Source: Primulina eburnea (Eukaryota > Streptophyta > Magnoliopsida > Lamiales > Gesneriaceae). From it: a stretch of DNA of 64,000 nt. Below, piece by piece: positions 21,011 through 34,527 of the stretch (position 1 is the stretch's first letter; the number at the start of each line of letters is the position of its first letter). The stretch is from assembly GCF_022965805.1 (NCBI RefSeq), contig NC_133101.1:42507642-42571641 (forward strand). The letters run 5' to 3'. The notes below the pieces were generated by a model. It saw only the letters and a list, made by a program, of their open reading frames with translations. It was not told the DNA's origin and searched no databases. Both the position numbers and the translations under genes were made by a program.

Positions 21011-21910
21011 ATACCGCCTCGGAGATTTCCAGAAAGGGGTAGTACTTCAACTGAACGGATAGATGCATCAGAAACTCAGATAGAAGCCAAGATGAGGGAA
21101 TTTCAGTTATTACAGCCGCCGATTCTGAGTGGTACCGAGACATCTGAAGATTGTTAGAATTGGTTTGATGATATAGAAATCTTGTTCGATTTACTTGCTT
21201 GTACAGATGAACAGAGAGTTAAAATGGTACCTTATCAGTTACGAGAAGCCGCCAGGAGTTGGTGGATTACCAGTAGAAGAATGTGGGAACAGAGAGGTAC
21301 AGTAATTTCGTGGGAAATATTCAGAACTGAATTTTATCGACGATTTTTCTCAGTCTCGTACCGAGAGGACAAGAAAGCAGAGTTTGAGAATTTGAGCCAA
21401 GGTCAGTTGAATATTGATGAATATACCGCCAAATTCTCTACTCTACTGCATTTTGCTCCTCAGATAGCTGGAAATGATGAAGCTATAGTAAATCAGTTCA
21501 TCAGAGGGTTGAATTCGGAGGTAGTTGCATTTATGAATCTGCAGCGACCTTACCATTTTGCTGATATCTTGAGTAGAGCGAAGAGAGCTGAAGCGAGTCT
21601 GATTAGACAGCTAGGGAGGTTGTGTGTGAAGCAACCCCAAACACAGCAATCCCCTCTCAGATTTGATCGCGGCAGTACGAGTGGGAAGCAAGATATGCTG
21701 AAAACTCGAAAGAAGCCATTCAAGAAGTTGGGGAGTAGTTCCTCTAGCTCAAGTGGTTCCAGTCCAAGTCATATTGGAGTCTATTGCAGGAATTGCGGAG
21801 GGAGACATTCCTCAGAGCAATGCCAAGGAGTGCTTGGTAGATGCAATATTTGTAGACATCCAGGGCATTTTGCTAAGGTTTGTCCACAGAGAGGTCCCCG
21901 CAGTTCTTAG
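21011..21910 (+). pseudogene. Gyp1a gag
   Basis: The frame aligned with the Gyp2 gag start begins with ATA at 21011 (ATA-CCG-CCT-CGG) instead of ATG; the first in-frame ATG is 21092. A single TAG at 21155-21157 replaces a Gln present in Gyp1b (CAG to TAG). After that the Gag core is open to 21910: WWITSRRMWEQRGTVISW, EFYRRFFSVSYRED, LSQGQLNIDEYTAKF, QFIRGLNSEV, a basic Ser-rich linker, and two complete zinc knuckles CRNCGGRHSSEQC and CNICRHPGHFAKVC. The Gag would package RNA. Preservation of both zinc knuckles contrasts with the eroded pol behind it. Confidence 0.88.
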
Positions 21911-24541
21911 AGGGCTGGACCATTTGTATATGTGATCGAGGGACAAACCCAGGACCCACTGAATGACATAGTGACATGTACTGATTTTTATGATTATGTT
22001 GCATATGTATTGATATATACTAATGCATTTCTTCAGGTTATCTTTGATTGAATTGCATTGATATATATGGTACCTGTTGAGTCTGTAGTGCTGTAGTATT
22101 AATCTTTGTACCTTTTGGGGAAAGAAAGATCGATATCAAAGATTTCTGTAAAGTATGGTATACTACAGTAAGATGAGAATGAGATTGAGTTAGATTATGA
22201 TGTACTTGTGTTTCTGATTTGACCGCATTATTGATGTTAATATGCTGAACAAGTACATAACTGTTATAGATTTCTTTCAGGAGAGTATAAAATACAGCCC
22301 AGATATGGCTGATGAGTAGAGATTTCACAGTAAATATTCTAGATTTAGAATTCCTGTGATATTTAGATTGTCTATGACTCGATTTATACAGAAAGGAACA
22401 GATGGTATCCTTATGTATTCAGTAGATATACTGAAAACGAGCCTAGCATTGGCAGATTTGCCAATGATGTATGAGTTGGCTGATATTGCTAGATAAGATT
22501 TTAGAATTGCTTTATATTAGAAAGATATATTTCAGAATTGAATTCAGATCAGATACTGATTGTTGTTTTAGAATTCAGTACATAATAATATTGAGTGTAC
22601 AGAATGAATTGAAAGAATTGAAAGATCAGTAGAAGTGTACCAACCAGGAGTACATCTGATTTAGTGATACTCTTTGGCATGGTTCAGTATCTTCGGAGAT
22701 GTTCTGATGATTCTATGCTTGTTATATCTATGAGATTTTGATATATTTGCAGCATCTGATTGATTGAATCGAATATTTGAAGATTGTATTGAATATTCTG
22801 AGAACTGTAATGATTGTATACAGAAATTATTCAGATAAGAATCTTGCTTGAAACAGATTGTATTCAGAGTATGCGTTATCTGAAATTAGTATATCGATTG
22901 AGTTTGACACAGTTGAGATTGTGATCAGGGGCTGATAACGATATCGATATCAGAAATATCAGAAATTCCAGAAATGTCAGAATTGTCAGAAATGTATTTT
23001 GTCTGATTTGGCAGATTATTTTATTCGACTGTTGCTTTATATCTGCTGAATATTTTTATTGTTCTAAATCAGTATTTGAGACATTTTATATTGTTTTGGG
23101 GAGCATATTTTATTTGCAGATGAGATATAACAGTTGATCAGAATCACATGAAGATATTTACCAGAAATCCTTGTTTTATGAGTTCACTGAACTCACTAGA
23201 TCTGTATAGGATTTTGATACTTCGTTTCTGATTTGATATTACTATTGTTTTGAATCCGTATATGATACAGATTGTTGTGAACCGTTGAGAATATATACAG
23301 TTCAATTGTATCAGAGTTATTTTCGAGAGGTACAGCTATTCAGAAATGTGCTCAGAATGTTCAGAACTTGATTTCGATAATCAGAATAGTGTATCGATCA
23401 GAGTAAAGATATGTGATTCTGTGTTTTGTATTAGGACTGATTATCTTGTGATGTCAGAATGTTTCAGAATTGTATAACAGAATTGATATCGATAGTCAGA
23501 GCCGAATATCAGGTGTGTATTTCTTCTTTAAATTATGTTATTAACTGATTTGTTTATGTCAGTAGTTCGAAGTTGAAATCACAGATAATGTCAGAAATGC
23601 GCTGTAGTGACTTCAGTTGTCATGTTTGTGACTGAGAATGTATGATATTCGAACAGACAGTTTTGATTTAGACAGATTAAGTCTGTTGTGACAGATTTGT
23701 ACTGAAATTTTGGCAGAAATTGTACTGAATTGTACGAATTGTCAACAAATAAAGACAGAAATCAGAAGATTATTACAGATGTGTATGTTTCTGAATAGAA
23801 ATGGGAGTTCATTTCTATGGCTTTCGTAATGACATTACTGCCATTTTTCTACAGATTGTAATATGATATGATTAAGATTAACAGATTGTTTAATCTATAT
23901 CTATCAGTTTGTACCAGATAACGTACAAACATGACCAAATGACACAGATCGGTGCCAGAAAAGTGGTCAGAAAGATCAGAATGCCACAGTAGATTATATC
24001 AGATTACTGATTTGATTGATTTTGTACGTGTGACAGAGTATATCACGAGCTCTCTCTTAGATGATTTTACAGATTGACAGACCGTCAGAATGTATTATCC
24101 AGATGTTAGAAGATATTGGTACAGCTTTAGTGCTGGATGTTAGCACTAATTGTTACGACTTATTGTCACTGTATGAATTACTGTATGACAATAGCTATTA
24201 AGATAGTTCAGAATAGACAGACTTAAGAAACAACGTCGGATGATGACGATTGGTATTTGAAGCTAAAGATTGCACATGTCCTTAATTAGGATAAACAGAC
24301 TGAGTAACAACTACTGGCATTGATTTACTATGAACTGTAGATTGACATATACGGATGTTGTATAGCCAGTACTGCGAGATTGATTCTGTCAAAAGAATTT
24401 GAAGAAATATTATGACATTATTCTTAGTGAATTCTTATTCCAGATTGGAATTAGATATTCGAGTTTTGATTTAACTCTATTATGCATTTCCTCTGTTATC
24501 TCCGAAGTGATTGTTTATGAGTTCGAGGACGAACTCAGATC
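21911..24541 (+). pseudogene. Gyp1a eroded pol region
   Basis: No frame of significance, but the order of similarity to Gyp2 pol is kept. The stretch just after gag corresponds to the protease region, with DTG lost. Near 22430 TATGTATTCAGTAGATATACTG matches the segment before RT. Near 23800 CATTTCTATGGCTTTCGTAATG matches the start of the integrase core. It is 2.6 kb where Gyp2 pol is 3.8 kb, AT-rich, with many short CAGAAT-like words. Gyp1b (30720-33208) and Gyp0 (50717-52956) share the same eroded form. Confidence 0.7.
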
Positions 24542-24556
24542 TAAGAGGGGGAGAAA
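24542..24556 (+). other. Polypurine tract of Gyp1a
   Basis: TAAGAGGGGGAGAAA directly before the 3' LTR. Confidence 0.88.
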
Positions 24557-26627
24557 TGTAAGGCTCATGAATTATAGAATTGATAAACCAAGATTATCAA
24601 TCTTCATTAACGACAGACTCGGAAGATATGAGAATGCATGACACACAATGAGGGAAGAAATGACATGAGAAAATAGGGTTCGCAAGACCGCACCCGTGCC
24701 CAGAACAGGAGTGCACCCGCGGTCATTAAAAATGGAATTTTGGAAGGTGAGGCCGAAGCATCACCGTACCCGCGGTGCAACCAAGACCGCACCCGTGGTG
24801 CATGGACAGAAAGTTGGGGAATTTTACAGAAGCCACACCGCACCCACGCTAAGAACAGGACCGCACCCGCGGTGGTGGTACCGCACCCGCGGTGTTGGAA
24901 GGACCGCACCCGCGGTCTGAGCTTTCGGGAAATGCAAGGATAGGCATTGCACGACCGCACCCGCGGTACAATACACGACCGCACCCGCGGTCTAACGTGT
25001 AACGTAAAGAATGAAGCCACGTTTTAAATTGCATGCAAGATATATATATAGATGGAACTCGTGTCTTCTTGAGATTCTTTAGAGGAAATGGAGAGTTTGG
25101 GGAGAAACTTTACTTCTTAAACTTAGAATTTGATTTACGAAGAATCCGTGTCTCAGAATTCGAATCCGAACGCAGTATTGTGTTCCTCTCGACACGAGTT
25201 ACACAAGGACGTAAGTTTTATTACGTTTTGAGATGTTTTGAAATTATGATGTTGTCAGAACTGAATATGATTCAGATATGGTGTTTCTACTACCGTAGAC
25301 ATTGTAGAATTGAAGTCAGATTAAAGAACAGACTGTTTCTGTAATTGTTATGATTTTTGAAAGATATTGACTGAGATTCGATATCAGATTTATGTTATCG
25401 TTGAGATTATGAGTTATATCAGTATTGATTATACGTTTTAGAATTATATTTGTGATGTTCAGATTGACGGGGTTATTCAGATTGTATTGTTATGCCGTCG
25501 AAACATCAGTTGATTTAGATTGATCAGATTATGTACTGAGTTGAGTATTGATCAGAACAGATTGTGTATTGAGTTATTCACTGATACAGGGTATTCGATA
25601 TTGTCATTTCAGATTTGATATGGACAGAGTTGAATGCAGGTCATCGTCTTCGTCAGACCGGAACGATAAAGGTATAATTCATGTGATATTCGGGAAGACA
25701 TAACTCAAATCAGATCTCATTTGAGTTTCCCAATAAAATCACATACAAGATTGATGTTTATGTTTTGATATGATTATGCTTTGTTTATAGATTTATATGC
25801 ATTGCATTTCATATAGGAGAGTCTTGACAGACAGTCATACCTCTAGACGTTCGGTGTATCGTTACATAGGAGCAGACACCCTCCGATTGTAGATTATTCA
25901 ATACAGATATGACTGAAGTCTAGGAATAAGACGTACGTTACCCCGATTGGGAGAGTAGGTAACAGACAGTGACGTCTTATTCACACCGGGATCCCTAGAG
26001 TCAGCATGGAGTCGAGTCATGACATGATTTGATTAGAACTGCATGCGTAGATGAATGTGATTCATAGATTATGGAGCCCATTGTTATTGCTTCCAGTTAT
26101 GATGGCATGTTTCCTTATTTAGATTGTTTATATGCATGTGTATCTGACTTGAGTTACATGCTCATTTGATTTGATTTCATAGATTATGAACTCTATTGTT
26201 TTTATTTCATTCATGACCACATGTTTCGTGAATTATATTGTGGATATACATGTTACCATGTTTTATACTGGGATTTATTCTCACCGGAGTTATCCGGCTG
26301 TTGTCTTGTTTTGTATGTGTGCATGACAACAGGTGGGGCTGGATCGGGGTCAAGAGGATGAGGAGAGAAGAAGAGTTAGCGTGGTGACTCCGGACTTACT
26401 GTAGATTTTGTTTATTACTTGAACTTAGTAACCGAACCTTAAACTTAGATTGTACAGTATTGTACTTTTATACTGAAATGTATTTTATACTGAGATGTAT
26501 ATTATTTAGATTCCATTACCTTCCGCATTTACATTTTAAAAAGAAAAATTTTTAGACCCTGTTTATCAGAACTGATAATTAAATCCCAACGATGATTAAG
26601 AAGATGATTAGCGTCCGGGTCCCCACA
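24557..26627 (+). repeat. Gyp1a 3' LTR
   Basis: 2071 bp. It has one more CCGCACCCGCGGT unit (24 bp, about 24894-24917) than the 5' LTR; otherwise about 2 percent different by eye. The array lies at about 24688-24991 and the TATA box near 25038. Confidence 0.93.
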
Positions 26628-26632
26628 ATACC

Positions 26633-27563
26633 GATATGTGCGGTCCGCTTAGCATCACCACTAAGCATGGACATGCCTGCTTCATCACCTTTACCGATGA
26701 CTTTTCGAGGTATCGGTATGTTTATTTGATGAAATACAAGTCTGAAGCCTTTGAAAGATTCAAAGAATTCAGAAGTGAAGTAGAGAAACATTTGGGACGA
26801 AGCATCAAGAAACTTGGATCGGATCGAGGTGGTGAGTACTTGAGTGCCGAGTTCCAAGAGTATCTTAGGGAGAATGGGATTCTCTCGCAGTGGACTCCGC
26901 CCGCTACACCACAGTTGAATTGTGTTTCGGAGCATCGTAACCGGACTTTGATGGACATGGTTTGGTCTATGATGGGGTTCACGGAGTTTCCGCCATCTTT
27001 TTGGGGATATGCGCTTGAGACAGCGGCACTGTTGTTGAACAATGTCCACAAAGGCAGTTGACAAGACACCATATGAGATATGGATGGGTAAGCTACCCAA
27101 ATATTCTTATCTTAGAATATGGGGGTGCCCTGCTTATGTGAAGCAGGTATTGAGAGATAAATTGGATAGTTGATCCATTTTATGTCACTTTGTGGGATAT
27201 CCAAAGAATTCAGTTGGATACTATTTCTATCATCCCCAAGAAACAAAGGTGTTTGTTTCTAGGAATGCGACCTTTCTTGGAAAATGAATTTCTATTGGAT
27301 AGAAAAAGGGAGATGATAGAACTCGAAGAGGTTCGAGAGACACCCACAATTATAGAACCCACACCCAAAGAGCCAAGAGAGGAGATACAAGCTCCTAGAA
27401 GATCCGAGAGAGTCTCGAGACCACCAATGAGGTATGGTCGGCTTCTTGAAAAGGGCCATGATGAGCTAACCATGGATGTGATCCAAGGACCTTCAAGGAA
27501 GCGTTATCTGATGCCGATTCATCCAAGTGACTTGAAGCGATGGAATCTGAGATGAATTCCATG
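26633..27563 (+). pseudogene. CopA integrase core and linker to RT
   Basis: Continues from 18621 after the ATACC repeat. The frame to 27061 holds the integrase core: TDDFSRYRYVYLMKYKSEAF, the catalytic Asp in GSDRGGEYLS, and the Glu in SEHRNRTLMDMVW; the first catalytic Asp is formed right at the Gyp1a junction. A stop at 27061 and another at about 27172 interrupt it. From 27190 a second open stretch covers the integrase C-terminal region and the basic linker (RRSERVSRPPMRYG). It ends at 27563, where the solo LTR CopS is inserted. Confidence 0.88.
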
Positions 27564-28585
27564 TGTTAGAGTGGGTGCCCGTCGAGCCAAGTGTTGGCCG
27601 AGTGTTCACAATGAAACTCTATGTATAAGCAATCTTTATTTTAATAATATTTGAAATTATTGTTTTGGCAAATCTTTATCTGTATACCCATGCTAGTTGC
27701 ATAGATAAAGCCCTTGAATATGCAAATAATAGAAAGAATATGAGATGCGCATATGATCAGTATCATGAAACTCGTATTTGGAATACTGTATATTCTAAAC
27801 GGTTCCTAGTCGATTCAGCCGCCACTAAGAAGGATATAGGCCGCTAGAGTTCGAGACTAGTATCTGCGATTTGAGTACCATGTTTCATTGGTAGGGGACA
27901 TTGTGATGTCCGAGCATGCAGATAGGTGCTTCTGGTAGAGTGCACTGAACAACCCTCCATAAAGGATTTTCCAAGTGGTTCTCACTTATCGAGTGGAAAA
28001 GTCCTAGTTTATTGTTGTACACCATTAGTCCTTATGACCCGGGACAACATTGAGACTCTATGTGCTAGAATTACACTTTGACTTGTTTATCGACTCTCAT
28101 GGGGTCATCAGGTGGAAGGTTGGGTGTTCTGTCGAAACATATAGGAGTCGATGCATTGTAGTCGGGGATTCACCGGTTACCTTCGAGTATAGATATCCTA
28201 TGTGTTCTCATGTGTATGTAGGTTGAAATCTCTGATCAGAGTATGGTGGTAATTATGAAAGGGGTTTCATAGATTACACCATTGATGCAACTACGACATG
28301 ACACATAGTATCGATTCATTGACAACTCTCGATAAACCAATGGTTGTCGAATCGGTCGGGATATATGAGTTGTAGGGACCGTACTGTACGCTAACCATAA
28401 TTTTATGGTTCTTGCAGGCACTATCATTTGATACCTAGGGAATCATGTAAGCGATGCTGCTAGGCGTTTAACATGATTGGTTGGGTACTATCAGACTTGA
28501 GTTCTGACGTTCTTGTTATCAAGGTGTTGATAAGGAAGAATGGAGCAATTGGGGTATGGCCATATAAGGACATGCTTAGTCCGCA

Positions 28586-30704
28586 TGTGGGGACCCGGAC
28601 GCTGATCTTTCTTCTTAATTATCTTTGGGATTTAATCATCAGTTAAGATAAAACATGGCTAAAAATTTTTCTTTTAAAATACGGAAGGTAATGGAATCAT
28701 GCTATTATACCAACCAGTATATTAATACAAATCTTGTACAACATGTTTCTAGATCAAATTATTCTAAGGTTCAACTACTAAAGTTCAAGTAATAAAACCA
28801 AATCTATCCAAGTCCGGAATCACCACGCTAAACTCGTCTTCTCTCATCATCTTCTTGACCCTGATCCTGCCCCACCTGTTGTCATGCACACCTACAAAAC
28901 AAGACAACAGCCGGATACTCCGGTGAGAATAAATCCCAGTATAAAACATGGTAAGCATGTATAGAAACAATCTAAATCATAAAACATGCTATCATAAACA
29001 TATTCAAAAGTAATAGATTTCATAATCTATGAAATCAAATCAATTATGAAATCAAATCAAAATAAGCATGCAACTCAATTCAGATAAACATGCAATTTAA
29101 ATCAAATCATATAAACATGCTATCATAACTGAAAGCAATAAACATGGGTTTCATAGTCTATGAAACCACCTCTATAAACACATGCAGTTCTAGTCAAATC
29201 ATGTCTAGACTCGACTCAACTATAACTCTTGGGATCCCGGTGTGAATAAGACGATCTATCACCTACCCTCCCAATCGGGGTGACTGTACGTCTTATTCCT
29301 AGACTTCGGCCTGATCTGTATCCACATCTACAATAGGAGAATGATCTTCCCCTAAGCTATGATATCACCGAACATCTAGAAGTTTGACTGTTTCTGTCAA
29401 GACTCCCTATATTAAATGCAATGCATAACAATATGTAAACAAAGCATAATCATATCAAAATATAACAAGAATTTAGTATGTGATTTTGTTGGGAAACTCA
29501 AATAGAATCTTATTTGAGTTGTGTCTTCCCGAATATCACATGAGTTATACCTTTGTCGTCCCGGTCTGACGAAGACGAGGTCTCGAAGTCAAATCTGTCC
29601 ATATCAATCTGATAATGACAAATCACATAAATACAATATCAGTATATATCTCAGTTCAGAATCTGTTCTGATCAATACTCAAATCGGTATACAATCTGAT
29701 CAACATCAACAGTCTAACTATGAATCTCAATCAATATCATGTCTGATCAATCTAAATCAATACTGAATCTGATCAATCTAAATCAACTGATGTTTCGACG
29801 GCATAACAATATAATCTGAATAACCCCGTCAATCTGAACATCACAAATATAATACTGGAACTCATAATCTGTGTCAATACAATTCATACTCTGAATACTA
29901 TCACAATTCTGATATAGAATCTCAGTCAATATCTTTCAAAAATCATAACAATTACAGAAACAGTCTGTTCTTTAATCTGACTTCAATTATATAATGTCTA
30001 CGGTAGTAGAAACACCATATCTAAATCATATACAATTCTAACAACATCATATTTCCAAAACATCTCAAAACGTAATGAAACTTACGTCCTTGTGTAGCTC
30101 GAGTCGAGAGGAATACGATACTGCGTTCAGATTTGAATTCTGAAACACGGATTCTTCGTAACTTAAATTCTAAGCTCAAGGATATCAAGTTCCTCCCCAA
30201 TCTCTCGATTTCTTTCTGAAGAATGAAGGAGATTTCGTTTGACACCTATATATATACGACATGCATAAATGAAAACGTGGCATAGTTCTTGCACGGCACG
30301 TCGCACCGCGGGTGCGGTCCTTGCTGCACCGCGGGTGCACTCTTGTATGTTTATCATTACATTTCTCGGAAGTATTGACCGCGGGTGCGCTCTGTTCTGT
30401 ACCGCGGGTGCGGTAATGCTACGGAATTTCTTGCCAACTTACTGTCCATGCACCGCGGGTGCGGTCATGTTTGGCACCGTGGGGGCGGTGATGCTTCGGC
30501 CTCACCTTCAAAATTCCATTTTTAATGACCGCGGGTGCACTCCTGTTTTGGGCGCAGGTGCGGTCTTGTCTCCAATAAAAACTCTTATTTTCTCATGTCT
30601 TTTCTATCCCCATTGCATGTCATGCATTCTCATATCTTCCGAGTCTCACGTTAATGAAGACTAATAATCTTGGTTTATCAATTCTAAAATTCTTGGGCCT
30701 TACA
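28586..30704 (-). repeat. Gyp1b 3' LTR
   Basis: 2119 bp. GAATAAGACG stem-loop at 29244-29298; array at 30300-30560; donor-like GTAAG near 30085. Confidence 0.92.
30300..30560 (-). repeat. CCGCACCCGCGGT-type array, Gyp1b 3' LTR
   Basis: About eight to nine units of ACCGCGGGTGCGGT on the plus strand, next to a TATATATATA box near 30249. Confidence 0.88.
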
Positions 30705-30719
30705 TTTCTCCCCCTCTTA
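30705..30719 (-). other. Polypurine tract of Gyp1b
   Basis: Sense TAAGAGGGGGAGAAA, as in Gyp1a. Confidence 0.87.
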
Positions 30720-33208
30720 GATCTAAGTTCGTCCTCGAACTCATAACAATCAATTCAGAGATATCAGATGAAATGCATAACAGAGTTTAAACCAAACTCA
30801 AATATCTGATTCCAGTCTGGAATAAGAATTTACTAAGTATAATATCATAACACTTCTTCAGTCCTTTTGACAGAATCAATCTCACATTACTGGCTATACA
30901 TCATCCGTATACACCAAACTACAGCTCATCTCATATCAGTACCATATGATGTTATCAAATCAGTTTATCTCAATCAAGGACTTATACAGTCTTCAACTTC
31001 AAATACTAAGCGTCATCATCCGACGTTGGTTTCTGCAATCTGTCCATTCTGAACTATCTTAATAGCTATTGTCATACAGTAACTCATACAGTGACAATAA
31101 GTCATAACAACTAGTGCTAACATCCAGCACTAAGGTTGTACCAAAATCTTCTAATATCTGGCTTATACATTCTGACGGTCTGTCAATCTGTAAAACCATC
31201 TAAGAGAGAGCTCGTGATATACTCTGTCACACATACAAAATCAATCAAATCACAATCTGATATAATCTACTGTGGCATTCTGATCTTTCTGACCACTTCT
31301 CTGACACCGATCTGTGTCATTTGGTCATGTTTGTACATGATCTTGTACAAACTAATAGAATATAGAAATAATCTATCAATCACAATCATATTCTATCATG
31401 ATCTGGAGAAAATGGCGGTAATTTCATTACGAAAGCCATAGAAATGTACTCCCACTTCTATTTAGAACTATACAATTCTGTAATAAATCTTCTGATTTCT
31501 ATCTTTCTGTCTTTTCTGTTTTCAGTCATATCAATACAATTTCTGCCAACATTTCAACATAAATTCTTCCAATATTTCAATACAATTCCTGTCATAACTG
31601 ATCTCATCTGTCTATATCACAACTATCTGTTCGAATATCATACATTCTCAATCATCAAACTGAAAACTGAATCCACTACGGTGCATTTCTGACCCTATCT
31701 GTGATTTCAGATCCGAACTACTGTTATTCAATTCTGAAACATTCTGATACCACAAGATAATCAGTCTCATATAAAATACACAATCACATATCTGTTACTC
31801 GACTCTGATTACTGAAATCTAGTTCTGAACATTCTGATCACATTCCTGAATTACTGTAACTCTCGAATTCAACTCTGATTCGGTTAGAACTGTATATACT
31901 CTCACTGATTTACAATAATCTGTAGCATATACAGATTCAAAACAACAGTAATATCAAATCAGAAACGAAGTATCAATATCCTATACAGATCTAGTGAGTT
32001 CAGTGAACTCATAAAACAAGGATTTCTGGTAAATATCTTCATGTCATTCTGATCAACTGTTATATCTCATCTGCAAATAAAATATGCTCCCCCAAACAAT
32101 ATAAGATGTCTCAAATAATGATTTAGAACAATAAAGATATTCAGCAGATATAAAGCAACAGTCGAATAAAATAATCTGCCAAATCCGACAAAATACATTT
32201 CTGGCAATTCTGACATTTCTGAAATTTCTGATCTTTCTGATCTCGGTATCTTATCGGTCACTGATCATAATCTCAACTGTAATAAAATTAATCTGTATAC
32301 TAACTTCAGATATCGCATACTCTGAATACAATCTGTTTCAAGCAAGATTCTTATCTGAATAATTTCTGTATACAATCATCACATTTCTCAGAATATTCAA
32401 TGCAATCTTCAAATATTCGATTCAATCAATCAAAGGTTGCAATTATATCAAAATCTCATAGATACAATGAGCATCAAATCATCAGAACACATCTGAATAT
32501 ACTGAACCATGCCAAAGAGTATTACTAAATCAGATATACTCCTGGTCGGTACACTTCTACTGATCTTTCAATTCTTTCAATTCATTCTGTATCATTCTGT
32601 ACACTCAATATCATTCTGTACTGAATTCTAAAATAACAATCAGCATCTGATCTGAATTCAATTCTGAAATCTATCTTTCTGATATAAATTAAATCTAACA
32701 TCTTATCTAGGCAAACATCAGCCAACTCATGCATTATTCGCAAATCTGCCAATGCTTATGCTCGATTTCAGTACATCTACTGAATACATAAGGATACCAT
32801 CTGCTCCTTTCTGTATTAATCGAGTCATATACCACACATATATCAAAGGAATTCTAAATCTAGAATCCTTACCGTGAACTCTTACTTATCAGTCCAAATC
32901 TGGTCTGAATTTTATATTCTCCTGACTGGAATCTATAATAATTATGTACTTGTTCAGCATATTAACATCAATAATGCGGTCAAATCAGAAACATCAGTAC
33001 ACCATAATCTAACTCGATCTTATTCTCATCTTGCTCTAGTATACAATATGTTACATAAATCTCTGATATCAATCTTTCTTTCCCAAAAGTTAAGGACATC
33101 GATACTACAGTAAATACAGATCCAACAGGTACATCATATATTAACGTAACTCAGTCAAAGATAATCGTAAGAAATGCATTAGTATATATCAATACATATG
33201 CAATCTAA
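30720..33208 (-). pseudogene. Gyp1b eroded pol region
   Basis: Collinear with 21911-24541 of Gyp1a when read on the minus strand, for example the shared GCTGGATGTTAGCACTA segment (about 31110-31130 here, 24121-24150 in Gyp1a). No frame, no protease, RT or integrase motif. Because the eroded state is shared, the damage came before the two insertions. Confidence 0.7.
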
Positions 33209-34194
33209 TCATAAAAGAATAGTACCTGTCACTATATCCTCAAGTATCTCTTGGGTCTGTTCCTCAGTCATTACCACCCGATGGTCCAGCTCCATGAAAT
33301 CTGCGGGAACCTCTTTGTGGACAGAATTTAGCAAAATGCCCTGGCTGTTTACAGATATTACAACTACCAAGCATTCCTTGGCAGTGTTCTGTGGGATGTC
33401 TTCCTCCGCAAGTTCGGCAGTAGACCTCAGTATGACTTGGACTGGAACCACTTGAACTAGAGGAATCACTTCCCAACTTCTTGAATGGCTTCTTTCGAGC
33501 TTTCAGCACATCTTGCTTCCCACTCGTACTGCCGTGATCATATCGAAGAGGGGATTGTTGTGTCTGGGGTTGCTTCACACACAACCTTGTCAATTGTCTA
33601 ATCAGACTCGCCTCAGCTCTCTTTGCTCTACTCAAGATATCAGCAAAATAGGTAAGGTCGCTGCAAATTCATCAATGCAACTACCTCTGAATTCAACCCT
33701 CTGATGAACTGATTCACCACAGCTTCATCATTTCCAGCTAAATGAGGAGCAAAACGCAGTAGAGTAGAGAATTTAGCCACATGTCCTTCAATATTCAGCT
33801 GCCCTTGGCTTAAATTCTCAAATTCTGCTCTTCTGTCCTCTCGGTAGGAAACAGAGAAAAATCTTTGATAGAATTCAGTCTTGAAGACTTCCCAAGTGAG
33901 CACAGTACCACGTTGTGCTAATACTCCTTTGATTGTAATCCACCAATTCCTGGCGGCTTCTCGTAACTGATAAAGCACCATTCTAACCTTCTGTTCATCT
34001 GTACAAGCAAGTAAATCGAACAAGATTTCTATATCATCAAACCAGTTCTGACAATCTTCGGATGTCTCGTTACCACTCAGAATCGGCGGCTGTAATAACT
34101 GAAAATCTCTCATCTTGGCTTTTATCTGAATTTCTGATATATCAGTCTGTTCAGTCGAAGTACTACTCCTTTCTGGAATTCTCCGAGGCGGTAT
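33209..34194 (-). pseudogene. Gyp1b gag
   Basis: As in Gyp1a the start-aligned codon is ATA (34194-34192); the first ATG is 34113. The core is open to 33640 (CQNWFDDIEILFDLLACTDE, WWITIKGVLAQRGTVLTW, EFYQRFFSVSYRED, LSQGQLNIEGHVAKF). A one-base insertion near 33645 shifts the frame; in the new frame the zinc knuckles CRTCGGRHPTEHC and CNICKQPGHFAKFC are complete. The protein then runs out into the eroded pol. Confidence 0.88.
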
Positions 34195-34510
34195 ATCTGA
34201 ATATCAAACAAATTAATACACAATCTATATAATCTGTCTCAGCCCTCCTCTGATCATATACCTCTGATTCAGACTCGGTTCTGATTCAGTCTTGGTAATT
34301 ACATGCTGTAATCAACTCAGATAACATACAACATGTAATAGGGAAAGCAATAAATCATGCTAGCACGCACAATGTGATTCAACATTGAAATAATTCTAAT
34401 GCTAGCAATCACATGCAAGGAAAGAAAAATTCAATCTACCCCGCTCATTCTCTTTTATCTCAGTCTAAAGAATCTATCAACTCTGACTATCTCAATCTAA
34501 AGGATCTATC

Positions 34511-34522
34511 GCTCTGATACCA
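34511..34522 (-). other. Primer-binding site of Gyp1b (tRNA-Met)
   Basis: Sense TGGTATCAGAGC, five bases inside the 5' LTR. Confidence 0.9.
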
Positions 34523-34527
34523 CCTGT

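Larger units (their letters stand above)
18622..26627 (+). mobile_element. Gyp1a: non-autonomous gypsy element with gag only
   Basis: 8006 bp, target duplication ATACC at 18617-18621 and 26628-26632. 5' LTR 18622-20668, primer-binding site 20674, gag 21092-21910, eroded pol 21911-24541, polypurine tract 24542-24556, 3' LTR 24557-26627. The LTRs differ by about 2 percent by eye plus a 24-bp indel in the array. The pol region is far more decayed than the LTRs, and in the same way as in Gyp1b and Gyp0. Confidence 0.93.

Noticed and set aside
22500..24500. CAGAAT-rich AT-rich stretch considered as a satellite or a host intergenic region
   Set aside because: It is collinear with Gyp2 pol and with two other copies between gag and polypurine tract, so it is eroded pol.
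26579..27100. Antisense frames across the CopA integrase
   Set aside because: They shadow a clear integrase reading on the plus strand.
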